Of a DNA stretch of 64,000 nt, positions 1-10,244 are shown piece after piece. Origin of the DNA: Platycnemis pennipes (Eukaryota; Arthropoda; Insecta; Odonata; Platycnemididae). The position numbers and the translations under genes were made by a program. Location: assembly GCA_933228895.1 (NCBI GenBank), contig OW121857.1, positions 9,610,001 through 9,674,000 of the forward strand, read 5' to 3'. Position 1 is the stretch's first letter, and each line of letters opens with the position of its first letter. The notes under the pieces were generated by a model, which saw only the letters and a program-made list of their open reading frames with translations, made no database searches and had not been told where the DNA came from.

Positions 1-741
1 TCCGGTCGCTCTCATCATCCCGAGATATGGAACTTCGTGCAAAATCAAAAGCCACATTCGCCATCCTCCGAGAATGGGACGTGTAATTTCTGGGAAACGA
101 TTTGTCAAAACTTTTTCTCCAAGGGTTCTGGATCGCGGCATTTTTCATTTCTCGACCGAACAGTCTCTCGGAACACGCCATGTATTTTTTTTATTCGCTC
201 TTCACTCTTCCCTCGCACGTGTGAGAGGGTATATCCAATAGGAATGGTGTACGGGAACGCAGGAGTCAACGAGGAGTGTGAGGAATCGTGTTCGAAGTTT
301 CCCTCGGGAGGGTTAAGTTTTCGAATCTTTACCGCTCAAAGGTAACGGCCACCATTTACAACCCCGTTTCCAATTTTCTCCAGTCGATTGAAGGTTTTGC
401 CATCTCGTCGTGGAAAGTGATTCCGGGATATCTCGCGCCATGAACTCCCGCCTTTGTGGGAAAGAGTTGGACCGAACTGAGATGATTCCCTTGGACGGGA
501 GGGAACCCCCTTCCAGGGACTCGTCTTTGACCGTTCTACAACTGCCGGAGAGACCACAGCGAGTAGTCGTTTCACGAAGTGCCATCAGATATTCGCTCCG
601 CAGAAAACAATAGACGAACCATTCATTCGAACCAGTCGAATATAGGGTGTTACCAATCAAAAGCGGCCAAATTTCCTGTTGGATTAATGGTTGGTCTTGC
701 ACCCTTATCCCCAGTCTCCCCTCAGCAACATGCATACCGAT
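1..741. other. No recognisable gene
   Basis: Several overlapping open frames of up to 140 codons lie on both strands between 37 and 800, but none shows a motif I recognise and they mask one another. A family C LINE fragment begins at about 742. I see nothing else here. Confidence 0.5.
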
Positions 742-1291
742 TTGTGTATGAATGTCAGCGAATTAGGTTTGATCAGATAACTAGACAGTGCGCAGCGTAG
801 AGCAGCTAGGTTCGTTAAAAGGTGTTACGATAGGTCGAGTAGCGTTTCAGAATTAAGGCATGAATTAGGGTGAGAATCATTATCAGAGCGTAGGTTAAAG
901 TACAGATTAAATCTATTAGAGAAATTTCAATCGGATAGCTTTACTGAAGATGTTAGGCACATATTAAAAAAACAGCGTATTATGCTAGATTCGACAAGAT
1001 AAATAAGATTAGAGAGATAGATTGTCTTACTTATACATTCAAAATGGCATTTTTCCCCCGTACTATAAGAGAACAGAATAGGCAGCATATCAAACGGATA
1101 GGTAGGGGAAAAATTTAAAGTAGTCTGTAGTGCATGATGCATGTGTTAATCCCTTAAATACTATAGATACTAACAATCTAGTTGCATGAGACCCTATAGT
1201 TGCTTGTTTGCATGTCAGTAGTGCATGCTTGGTGGTCTTCACCCTCTGCCACACACCCTTGCGGTGGCTTGCAGGATATCAAGTAGATGTA
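742..1291 (+). mobile_element. LINE family C, 5'-truncated copy
   Basis: This is the 3' end of a non-LTR retrotransposon. The first bases encode a broken version of the reverse transcriptase C-terminal region, where family C reads ELDSVQRRAARFVKR. It continues through a 3' UTR that contains the family landmarks (GTAGTGCATGATGCATG near 1129 and CACACACCCTTGCGGTGG near 1248) and ends in the GCAGG hairpin followed by GTAGATGTAG at 1282-1291. Frameshifts and stops are frequent, so it is dead. The copies near 34876 and 63079 are the same family on the other strand. Confidence 0.8.
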
Positions 1292-1848
1292 GCTGTGTGT
1301 GGATATAATCGGCGGGAATCACTCTTGATTTTTTCTTGTCGGTAAAAATTAACTTATTTACCTGAATTGCCTTCTAATCACCTGAAGTCAGCATAGAAAA
1401 CTTCCTCGAGCTGATATGCCTTTGATGATTCTCCTTGAACTAAACTATCTTCATTGATTATGTTTTATTTAGAAAAAAATAATTTAAATTCCCAAGAATT
1501 ATGTTTATTGGCTCTGAGAGCTACATTCATCTCCCAATTAATGATTTCAACTCGTCTACACTTCAATGGCTCGTTATAATATATTTTTAAACTAAGGTTT
1601 TTCTCTCTAATTTCATGATTAATTGCAGCATCCACTACCCCAGTTCCTAGTTGTTAGCCCTCTAGTTATTGAGAATATCCTAATTTTTTTCTCAGTGATC
1701 AAATACGAGAAGAATTGGAGAACCAAGTAAAGCAAAATTGATTTGTGATCCAATCGAATATTTTGCTCTTTCTGTTGCTCGTTAGCTCCTTAGGCTGTTT
1801 GTTCCGTAGTCTTCTTCGCGGGCGATTCCGCAGACAGGAATTTCGAAG
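1292..1848. other. AT-rich stretch, nothing recognised
   Basis: No gene, RNA or repeat is recognised here. An antisense open frame of 79 codons (1699-1938) runs into the TIR element that starts at 1849 and is not supported as a gene. Confidence 0.5.
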
Positions 1849-1859
1849 TAGGCTTGTGC

Positions 1860-2095
1860 GATGACCGATTGTGATCATCGATTTTCCATGAAAAAATTTC
1901 ATCGAAATGCTTCGATGACGATGGCTGTCGTCGACCATCGAATAGAGTTTACATGATGATCGATGATTATCGATGAAATCGTTGGCTATCGATGATCTAT
2001 GAATGTCGATGATCGATGAATTACGATGATCAATGAATTACGATAATCGATGACTATCGACGATCAATGACCTTCGATGATTGGTGCAGATGCCT
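1860..2095. repeat. CGATGA-rich subterminal array (left)
   Basis: The hexamer CGATGA and near variants such as CGATAA, TCGATGA and CAATGA recur at irregular spacing of roughly 10 to 25 bases. A mirrored, shorter array lies at 2595-2705. Subterminal motif arrays are often transposase binding sites; that role here is inferred. Confidence 0.7.
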
Positions 2096-2594
2096 CGGTT
2101 GGCAGTTTGGTGTGGCTATTAATAAAGAGATTGAATTGGGTCAAACGTAATTGAGAAGGATGATGCCGACTTATTAAAGAGCGAAACAAGCACCAAGTAA
2201 CAAATTAAGCAACAACTCTTTGTTGTGGTATAATACAATTCTCGATTATCTTTTGCACCAATTATTTAAGGATTAGAATCTTTCCTTCGAGGATGGATAT
2301 CCGTGTTATTATATCCAAATTCCCGGCATCATACGTCGTGTACTGCTTTCCCTTGGCGATTGTTGCGATTGTGATGGATACATTTCTGCTGGGAAGTAGA
2401 CGGACTTCAAATTTGCTAATAGCTCGAACTAGGATCGATAGTGTTCGACATATGTCCAGTATCGACCTGAACTCGCATCACAGTTGCTATTTACACATGC
2501 GAGTTGAGCGTAATAGTTGTTAGCAGTTGACTGTCATAGCAGTCAACTGGTACGAGTAAACGCAACTATACACCTACCTATATATCAATATATA

Positions 2595-2705
2595 TCGATG
2601 ATTCTCATCGACTCATCGCAGTCGGAGCTCGATGACATTCATCGTCATCGATTTCAGTCATCGTACCGCGTGTGATACCGACTTCGATTAATCGACTCAT
2701 CGCAC
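2595..2705. repeat. TCATCG-rich subterminal array (right)
   Basis: This segment repeats TCATCG, the complement of the left array's motif, about seven times up to the right terminal inverted repeat. It is the mirror partner of 1860-2095. Confidence 0.65.
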
Positions 2706-2722
2706 AAGCCTATATTTCGAAG

Positions 2723-3480
2723 TGTACGTGAAGGAATACCCTCGTTCGTGGATCGTCGACGAGAAACAGGGTTCGCCGACCCTGACCACCAAACGCCTCG
2801 ACTCCCTGCTAATTAACGAATAGTTACGTTCGGGACGGGCCTTTAAATTCTCCGTTGATATGGCGATAAAAGTCGTCCATCGCCCGGTGTGTAAATGCAG
2901 CGGCCGCTTTGATGGCCTAGTCGCCTAGTTGTGTCTCTCTCCCCCCCTAACACCTCTGGCTCATTGCCCACCTCCGAGCGAACATGTGCTTCCCATACTT
3001 CCCTCTCTCCCACCCTCTTCCCTCCCGCCCTAGCGCGTGTTGAGATTCCGAGAATCCGTGGGCAAGGGTCGCTTCTCGCTGCACAGCAGTTCCCTTTCTG
3101 GCGACCCTCGTGAATGTTTTGTTAGTTTTTCATTTCTAAAACAGCTTTCACCACCCCCCCTGCCTCTCTCTCTCCGTCTGCAAACTCCCGCATCGGTGTG
3201 AATAAATTCCTTCTCCGAGGCTCGGCCGTTCACAGCCGCTGCAATAAACCTTCGTCGATTCTCCTGAAAGTCGCAGACGCGTTGATTTTATTCTCATCTC
3301 GAAGTTTTGCTGAGAACTTCGCGGGGAAGAAGTTCGTCGTCGCCATTGAGAAATAACTGACTGAGGCACCTTGAGACGGACTCGAGGCTTCAACACCTAG
3401 ACTTCAAAGGTGATAAGTAAAAATTGGATTTCTGGAAACATTTTTTCTCGAGTGCGTAAAATTAGTCAATTGCCGTTAGA
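2723..3480. other. Pyrimidine-rich intergenic stretch
   Basis: From 2930 to 3190 the + strand is dominated by C and T runs with CTCTCTCTC tracts. Short open frames here reflect that composition. No gene or element is recognised. Confidence 0.45.
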
Positions 3481-3690
3481 ATGGACGGGTTTGGTAGGGA
3501 GGTCGATGACGCATTGGCCAGACAAATCGAAGGTCACGAGTTCGAATCCCACGAAGGGCATGTGGTGTTTGTATCAAGATTAAGATCTTAGGTTAGACTC
3601 AGCGGTACAACCCTAATCGTTGGAGCAACTACTTTTATTTCCATAATGTCTTAGGCTATTTGTCTAGGTGTCGGTTTTTTCTCATCCTAA
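3481..3690 (+). mobile_element. SINE-4, tRNA-like head
   Basis: A tRNA-like B box reads CACGAGTTCGAATCCCACG at about 3536-3554. An A-box-like TTTGGTAGGGAGGTCGATG lies about 40 bases upstream. The following body (GGGCATG, then a TGTTTGTA-type segment, then CGTTGGAGCA) aligns by eye with a diverged copy near 45545. The combination of a tRNA-like promoter and a repeated body supports a SINE rather than a functional tRNA. Confidence 0.5.
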
Positions 3691-3725
3691 TCTAGCTATC
3701 ATTGTATACACCTGTTCGAATTTGC

Positions 3726-4069
3726 CAAATTTACCAGTCTGTTAAATGAATTAAATTGGGAATCATTGTCGGGATGCAGGTTGAAATTTATACTTAATCT
3801 CCCAAATAAATTGAGTGAGCAATGAGTGTAGCAATGGATAGAATAGGAAGCTGTGTGTTGGTATAAGGACTCGACGCTAACCCAACTAACGGCATGTTTT
3901 TGCATGTATGTTTTGCTATTTTTATCTTGTTTCTTAATAGTGAAGTTTAGAACAGTATATAAATACTGATCATTTTTTATGCATGATATGTAGTGCCTGT
4001 TTGGTGAGAATTCACCCCCTGCCACACACCTTTATGGTGGCTTGCAGGGTATTATGTAGATGTAGATGA
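3726..4069 (+). mobile_element. LINE family A, truncated copy with internal deletion
   Basis: Family A coding sequence (SLLNELNWESLS region) is followed after a deletion by the 3' UTR landmarks (GCATGTTTTTGCATGTATG near 3892 and TTTTATGCATGATATGTAG near 3973). The copy ends in the hairpin CACACACCTTTATGGTGG and the tail GTAGATGTAGATG. About 200 bases of coding sequence present in other copies are missing. It is not functional. Confidence 0.8.
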
Positions 4070-4550
4070 GACATCCAACGATCCGTGAATGTCGCGAAAG
4101 TTAATTTCGTCTTGAAAACATCCAGTAGCAAATATCATGCTGGCAGTTCAAAGAGAGGGGATACTGCGGGAAGAATTGCAGACGGCCGGCCAGCTTCTAT
4201 CTCCCAATAGATATCGCAGAAAGGGAAGACGCTCCCGGGAAGTCTTGCTCCATTACAGCAGAGGGCAGTAGGTCGCAAGGGCATAGATAGGGGAAGAAAA
4301 AGTCTGGCTCCAATGCATGCGATTGTGAGCCTTTTTTTACCGAATGAAATATTATTCCAGACGATATGTGAGCACAAAAATAGTATAGCGTTCGCGATAA
4401 CATGAAACATAAGCCCCACGATAGTGAATTACTGACTTCTAATATCCTTGCACTTAGGGGTAACTGTGATGGTTTCGCAGACATCTTTATGTTATATTCA
4501 AATTAAGTCGCAAGCATATTCACCGTACATCCGATGAGACAGCACCACCG
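4070..4550. other. No recognisable gene
   Basis: Two overlapping antisense open frames of 94-95 codons lie between 4135 and 4484. They show no domain and probably arise by chance. Nothing else is recognised. Confidence 0.45.
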
Positions 4551-4562
4551 AATGGAGGGATA

Positions 4563-5005
4563 TGTGGTTGGTGAGGTGGCTAGAGTACTGGCCTCCTATC
4601 CCGAGTGCCCGGGTTCGATTCCCGGAAGAGGTGGATTTTTCAGTGGAAAACCGGTCCCCACTTGAGTGCCTAGTGGAGGGCATTTTCAAGTTCAGTACTC
4701 CCTCCGGCGGATGGGACGTTAAGCCGTGGTCCCCTTGGCGCCTTTCGTTAAGAGTAGCCTAACGCCGACGCCGGGTTTCTCTCCACCATTCCTCCGGTCC
4801 GTGATCACTCCAAACATTTCCCAATTACCCTACTATCCTAAATGGCGCAAATGACCTCAGCTGTCGGTCGCCTCCCCTGAATAACCAACCCAACCCGAAT
4901 GTATCCACAGCTCAGCTCTATGAGTTTAAGTTTTTCTACCTAACTTCTACCTTAAATATATATCTTTGGTAGGAAAAAGACTTAAAATAAATAAATAAAG
5001 GATTA
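4563..5005 (+). mobile_element. SINE-2, tRNA-derived
   Basis: The head contains an A box (GTGAGGTGGCTAGAGTACTG, 4571-4590) and a B box (GGGTTCGATTCCC, 4611-4623) at tRNA-like spacing, so it would be an RNA polymerase III promoter. A long body follows with the segment GACGTTAAGCCGTGG near 4719. The element ends in an AAATAAATAAATAAA tail near 4985-5000. It is too long and too tail-like for a genuine tRNA gene. It encodes no protein and would depend on a LINE reverse transcriptase. Confidence 0.75.
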
Positions 5006-5146
5006 AAAATTTACTCGCACGGCAATAGGGCACAACGAATAAAAGAAAAAATGAAATTATTCTCATTTATTCCATTGGCGATGGGTTAGGCCACAAGGAT
5101 CACTTCCATTGTGGGTATTATTCCTGCAGTTGTCCATTCCCAATTT

Positions 5147-5684
5147 AATGGGTTCGTTTACCATATTTTTTTTATTGCCAAATCTGATAGAGTTTGTAAA
5201 ATAAAAAGACCCGTATTTTTCTGTTTTTTGATCCGACAATTATTTCCCGAGTTATAAGCGGCGAAAAACTGATGTTTTTAACCCTTTCGGAAAAGTGGGC
5301 GTGGTGCAACCTCTGACGTATATCGACTTCGTCCAATCACAACTGAGCCCGCGAAGCTACTTGGCCTTATCGCAATGGGGGGGACACAGCTGACACGGCC
5401 AATGGGAATGATTGCGACAGCATCTGTGCGAGCAGACCTTCCGAGAATCCCCCTCCACTCCCTTCCTCTCCCCTGAAATCAGTCAAGGACGGGAGGAAAA
5501 TGACGTCAATGTTATCACAGCAGCATTTTCGGTGGGCGTCACCTTTTGCTTATTTTAATTTTTGATTTATGAGTGAATGGTTGTAGTTAGAAGATTAATT
5601 TTTTCACTAAATTTCTTTTTTCGCTTCCATCTAACAATTTCGTGCACAAAATTGCGATTTCGGTTCCGAGTAAACGCCCCCATT
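5147..5684 (+). mobile_element. MITE-1, copy 1
   Basis: This is a short inverted-repeat element with no ORF. Its ends are AATGGGTTCGTTTAC and GTAAACGCCCCCATT, imperfect inverted repeats of about 15 bases. The same sequence occurs at 44641-45152, 48213-48565 and, inverted, at 52583-53114. It carries a full CRE palindrome TGACGTCA (5501-5508), a CCAAT sequence (GTCCAATCAC, near 5333) and a TGACGTAT near 5317. Confidence 0.85.
5501..5508. promoter_or_regulatory. CRE palindrome inside MITE-1 copy 1
   Basis: TGACGTCA is the full cyclic-AMP response element, the binding site of CREB/ATF bZIP proteins. It is retained in three of four MITE-1 copies; the fourth has TGACATCA at 52759-52766. Activity is inferred from the motif only. 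Confidence 0.4.
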
Positions 5685-6526
5685 GCACACGCGCGGAATA
5701 CCGAACGGCAGACAGGACAGAATATATTTCGTATAGAGTCCCAATTAAAATACGTTATCGTCCAATAAACATTACATTAAATAGAGCAAATTTATGCTCT
5801 CACGGTGGCGTGAATGTTTGGCTTCCAGAAAAAAATCCAATTCGACAAAAAGTTGAAACAAATATACTTTACATGAACGTAAGCACATCCTGGCCGCTAG
5901 CTGTTTCTCCCTGCATGGACGTTACCTCCAGGATATATCTAAAAAAAGTGGCTCACAATTTACTCTAATATGCAATGTCTATTGCGGTCTTTTTTTATTA
6001 TTAACGCAATCTCATCATAAAAATATCACCCACTAGGCGTATATGTTCAGCTACAAACAAATGAAGCATTTAAGCCTCCCTATATATTTTTACATTTTAT
6101 TTATTTGCCACAAAATTACCCTAATATAAACGTAACAATTTTCGGTCCAAATATCTACACCAAACACACAAGTAACACAGTACTGTAAAACCGTTGGATG
6201 TAAACTCAACGAGGAAAAGTTGACTCTTTTAAACTAAGAAAAGCACGAGGGGGCGATTAATCCCATACAGCCAAAACCACGAAACAAATAAATGTCCTTC
6301 TCCCTCGACAATATACAGATTGAAATTTTTATTTCGAGGGTCCGAGAGTATTCACACTTCGGGTCGGACGTCCAGGGAGGCTGGCTTCAGAGAGCAGTGA
6401 AATCTCCTATCCCATCCGGAAGGCCACCACTACCGTTTCAGGTGAACGAGAGGTTTTTCAAAAGAAAATGAAGTCTCATTCCACCATTATTAGGGGGATG
6501 AGACTTATCAAATGTTCAAACCAACC
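5685..6526. other. AT-rich stretch with one hairpin
   Basis: No gene is recognised. A perfect 9-bp inverted repeat (AAGTCTCAT at 6471-6479 and its complement at 6498-6506) lies just before the LINE that starts near 6527. Confidence 0.45.
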
Positions 6527-7182
6527 GATCAAGAAATCAGCCACTTTTCCCTTGTTAGACCTCATTTTGAATATGCTGCCAGTGCATGGGATCCCTATGA
6601 AATCGGTCTAAATGATGAACTTGAACGTGTGCAGCGAAGATCGGCAAGATTTGTAAAGGGACGATACGATAATTATATTAGCGTAACCAGTCTATTAAAT
6701 GAATTTAAATGGGAATCATCGTCACATCGCAGGTTGAAATTTAGACTTAATCTCTTAAATAAATTCCAAGACAATATATTCAGTGATGATGTTAAAAATA
6801 TTTTGCCAACCCCAACTTACTATGGCAGACTGGACCATAATCAGAAAATTAGAGAAATTGATTGCCGAACTGGTAGATTCCAAATGTCCTTTTTCCCTCG
6901 TACAATTAGAGATACGAATAACGGCAAATATGTCCAATCGGAGAGTAGCAATGGATAGCATTGGTAGCTGCATGTTGGTATGAGTACTTGAAGCTAACCC
7001 TACTAACAGAATGTTTTTGCATGTTTGCTTTGCAATTTCTATCTTTTTTAAATCGTGACCAGTATATTAATGCTATTCCTTTTTTATGCATGATATGTAG
7101 TGCATGTTTGGTGAGAAATCACCCCCTGCCACACCTTTGTGGTGGCTTGCAGGGCATTAAGTAGATGTAGATTATGTAGATG
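6527..7182 (+). mobile_element. LINE family A, 5'-truncated copy
   Basis: The copy starts in the reverse transcriptase C-terminal region (SLVRPHFEYAASAWDPYEIG, about 6551-6610) and remains open for about 148 codons to 6958, including ELERVQRRSARFVKGRYDN and the RLDHNQKIREIDCR stretch. The 3' UTR then runs to the hairpin and tail GTAGATGTAG near 7161-7170. The LVRPxLEYAxxVWDP and VQRRxxRF motifs are shared by Jockey/CR1-like elements. The catalytic palm domain is absent, so the product would be inactive. Confidence 0.88.
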
Positions 7183-7950
7183 ATCACAAATCAAATGCCT
7201 TCCAAACTAACTTCCAAATCGAGGGACGCGGAAAAGCCGCTGATATAAAACGCGTGGCCCAAGAAAAAAAGATATTTCAAGGGATGAACCCCAAATGAGG
7301 ATTTGAAACTGAATACGGTTCGTCGCTGAAGGATGCGTAGGCTCTGGAAGCAGAAAAATTGGGCGAACAAGACGTCAGGAAGCATTTTTCTCAGAGCTGC
7401 TGTCAGAGGAAAGCAATTCTGAAGTGCTCGACACAATTCACGGCTTCATAAGAGATTGACTGATTTATTGATGAGGAACCAGAATAACAGGTTCGATAAG
7501 AGGTACTCGTCGTGTTTGTTCGAGGTTCAATCGGCGACGCCCATCACCGGGCATTTGTTTGCATAACTCGGCCTTGCTTTGACACTTGGGAGTATGCGGC
7601 GTTTTTCGTGGCGACCATGATATTTTGTGAGACGGTCCTTACTTTACGCGAGTTTATCCACGTCAGGCGTAAAAAGGATCCTAAAAAGCTGTGGAACTGG
7701 GTTGAAACAGAAGTCATTGCAGTTATCTATCGGTTTTCAATTTGTTAAAAAAATGGTTCTCATCAAACCATAAAATTGTGGGCAAAGTAAATAGGTAATC
7801 TTTTAACGACATGGTTCCGTAGATTGTTTTAGCTATAAGAGCTGAAGAAAAGTTGTTGGAACGTAATAAAATGTAATAAATAACAATATAAAAAAATGCC
7901 ATAAAAGAGGTGATAAACAGTTGAACTATAGGTAAAAATGCATTCACTCT
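7183..7950. other. No recognisable gene
   Basis: Open frames of 74-81 codons on both strands show no motif. The stretch is AT-rich and otherwise unremarkable. Confidence 0.45.
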
Positions 7951-7952
7951 CT

Positions 7953-7991
7953 CTCACACTCTTTACTCACTCACTGAGTAAAGAGTGTGAG
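7953..7991. repeat. Perfect 17-bp hairpin
   Basis: CTCACACTCTTTACTCA at 7953-7969 is followed after the 5-base loop CTCAC by its exact complement at 7975-7991. It directly precedes the ACTC-repeat tail of a SINE-1 copy and may have arisen from that simple repeat. Confidence 0.85.
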
Positions 7992-8000
7992 AAAATCGTC

Positions 8001-8238
8001 TCACTCACTCACTCAGTGATTCAACCCGAAGGTTGGTCTTTGATAAGTGAGAGTAGAGCTCACCCCGTACTAAGCCACAGGCATGTGAATTTCACACATA
8101 TTAAGGGTAGGGGGGCCAGTTCCTTTCCTTGGGTCACCTGCGGTTTCCTACGAAGTTCTGACACGCAGAAAATCGATTTTATATTGGGGGTGTCCAGAAA
8201 GGCTCTTGCCCAGGATTTGAACCCGGAACCCTCCGGTC
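8001..8238 (-). mobile_element. SINE-1, copy truncated in the tRNA head
   Basis: Read on the minus strand, the copy keeps the B box (CCGGGTTCAAATCC, near 8214-8226), the central body with GGCCCCCC near 8117, and a GAGTGAGTGAGTGA tail at 8001-8017. The A-box part of the head is missing, replaced by unrelated sequence from about 8239. Fuller copies lie at 10346-10617 and 13618-13888. Confidence 0.75.
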
Positions 8239-8310
8239 AAAAAATGCATTGCGGGAACAGAAAGAAACGTCCTTTTATACCATTTTCTAAAATCTTCAGC
8301 AAGCTGACTG

Positions 8311-8440
8311 TACATCTACATAATACCCTGCCAGCCACCATGAAGGTGTGTGGCAGGGGGTGAATTCTAACCACACATGCACTAGATATCAAGCATAAAA
8401 AAGGATTAGTAATAGTAAAGTCATGCAAAAAGAGTAACTG
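8311..8440 (-). mobile_element. LINE family A 3' tail fragment
   Basis: Only the last 130 bases are present: the TACATCTACA tail, the GGTGTGTGGCAGGGGGTG hairpin and the start of the 3' UTR. There is no coding sequence. Confidence 0.75.
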
Positions 8441-9060
8441 AAAAGCATATGAAGTGTACTTGTTACTGAAATATTTTTTAATGTAATTTTCTTAAGTATG
8501 GGCGATTTATAACCGCAGATTAGTAACTTCCAAAATCAATTTTTTTACAAGTTAAGGCTAAAAACACACCAAGAATTACTAAAAAATGGGATACTTTTTC
8601 TCTTAGCAACACTAACACGTAATTATTTTGTAAATACACTAAAAAATTTAGTAATTTGAGAATCTCTCACTGGGGAAACAACCCTTAAAATTTATAACAA
8701 TTGATTAAAATGGTTTTTGTGAAGTTAACAAAGTTGATGTGGGACAGTTTTGATAATCAGAGAAGCATCGCTTTTTCAATAGTAAGTCTTTAATTTACTC
8801 TTTTAAATGCAAAACTTGTTTTTTATGGTGTTGGGAGATATGAGGGTCTAAAAATAGCGCTCCAAAACCTACAGGCAATAGGCCTAAACATAATTATGCA
8901 TTATAAAGAAATCTTTTAGCTATTTTTATCTCACTAACACTAACAAAAAGCAGTCATCGTGGCACTGACACTTAGCAGTAGAGACAAATCGAATGATAGA
9001 TCACAGTCGCCTGGAGGTTAAGTTGCTGATTATAAATTGAATGGCCCAGCTCCGATTGTT
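8441..9060. other. AT-rich stretch
   Basis: No gene, RNA or repeat is recognised between the LINE tail and MITE-2. Confidence 0.45.
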
Positions 9061-9303
9061 CTTAAGATCGCTTTACACGATACAGTTTTTTGTAAAATTT
9101 CTTGTACAAACTCTTATATGAGGAAATTGTACCGTGTAAAGCGGCAAATTGTACGGACGCTTGTGCGATTGTCTGAATGACTGAACGGGCAATAGAACCT
9201 GTTCTAATTCCATTCAGACAAACATACAATTTAGTTCAGTTTATACAAGCGTTTGAACAAGAAATTGTACAAAAAATTGTACCGTGTAAAGCGGCCTTTA
9301 AGG
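9061..9303. mobile_element. MITE-2, complete
   Basis: Inverted ends of about 45 bases bracket this 243-bp element. The left end contains CGCTTTACACGATACAG and the right end GTACCGTGTAAAGCGGCC, its imperfect complement; both edges read CTTAA/TTAAG. There is no ORF. A second right end of the same family lies at 9435-9481, and MITE-3 at 11364-12111 has related ends. Confidence 0.8.
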
Positions 9304-9434
9304 AGGAACCATCATTTGAGCCATGCCCGAAAACCTAACCTGATTTTTACATATATTATAGTCCATCGTCTTCCCTATCGAATGGTGTAAAAATATTGCT
9401 ATGTCATCGGCCATTTAACGAATATATTTGGACT

Positions 9435-9481
9435 GTAAGAAATTGTACAAAAAACTGTATCGTGTAAAGCGGCCTTTAAGG
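9435..9481. mobile_element. Solitary MITE-2 right end
   Basis: These 47 bases match the right end of MITE-2 nearly base for base (AAATTGTACAAAAAACTGTA, then GTGTAAAGCGGCCTTTAAGG). No left end lies nearby, so it is a fragment or the remains of a partial duplication. Confidence 0.75.
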
Positions 9482-10244
9482 TTAATAAAACGTTGTCTGC
9501 CACAGGTAAAAAGTACGTGGTCGCCTCTGGTCAGCCACAACCGGCCAAAGGGGGCGAGGGGGTGAAATGGTGGGGGAAGAAGAAGAGGAAGAAAAGACAG
9601 AGTGGGGATAGAGGAGCACCAATTTCCGGATTCAATCCCACGAGATTGGGACACAGGTCCGGGCAGAGAGCAGACCTCCGCCACACAAATGGGCGCTGTC
9701 TCCGATTCGAGAGGGCGCTAACTAATCCCTGAGGAAGAAAGGCCACACCTCCCATGGGGATGAGGGGCAACAATCCTTCCTCGGCCCTTCCCCAAAACCC
9801 CTCCAACGCCATGGCAACAGCACGTCCCTCGCCAACCCACACGCGGCGGCGGCGGCTCCATGGAATCGTACGGTCGCTGTTTGATGGCGACGTTCTAAGG
9901 GTCGTTTCGTCGGATTACGCCACCGAGCGCCGCAGGGGTGCGGGGGGAAGCACGGCGGTTCGGGATTAAAAGCTGGAGGACTGCGTGGTGCCATGGAGGG
10001 GCAGAGGCGGGAGCATCTTGAATTTATTGTTCTACCGCAGCGAGGGCGCAAAAACCCCGCCACTAATCTCATCCGATCCTCAAGAGCGTAGCAAATAAAA
10101 TGGACGTTAAAGAAAGTAAATCACGAGTTCACCTCAAGTTACATTGTGAGGGGAAATATTTTCTCCCAATTAAGTCTCATGCTGTACACAAACTTCACCG
10201 GCATAGAGCTACAAAAGACCTTCACTCATTGGCCGAATACCAAA
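9482..10244. other. GC-rich island, unassigned
   Basis: From about 9530 to 10080 the sequence is GC- and CpG-rich and gives overlapping open frames of 70-116 codons on both strands. These fit composition rather than coding. No domain is recognisable. It could be a CpG-rich regulatory island, but no start site is evident. Confidence 0.4.

Larger units (their letters stand above)
1849..2713. mobile_element. Non-autonomous TIR element with 9-bp flanking repeats
   Basis: The ends are inverted copies of each other: TAGGCTTGTGCGATGA at 1849 and its complement ending at about 2712. The 9-bp sequence ATTTCGAAG lies directly outside both ends, at 1840-1848 and 2714-2722, which fits a target-site duplication. 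A 9-bp duplication is typical of Mutator-like elements, but no transposase is present. Both subterminal regions are rich in CGATGA/TCATCG units in mirrored orientation (1860-2095 and 2595-2705). The centre is AT-rich with no credible ORF. An internal 10-bp hairpin lies at 2524-2549. Confidence 0.8.

Noticed and set aside
313..735. 140-codon antisense open frame
   Set aside because: It overlaps several other frames on both strands, has no recognisable motif, and its composition is not gene-like.
4563..4640. Genuine tRNA gene at the head of SINE-2
   Set aside because: The tRNA-like head continues into a long repeated-type body and an AAAT tail, which is SINE structure.
9493..10072. Overlapping frames of 71-116 codons in a GC-rich island
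   Set aside because: GC-rich DNA has few stop codons, frames are open on both strands at once, and no domain or splice structure is visible.
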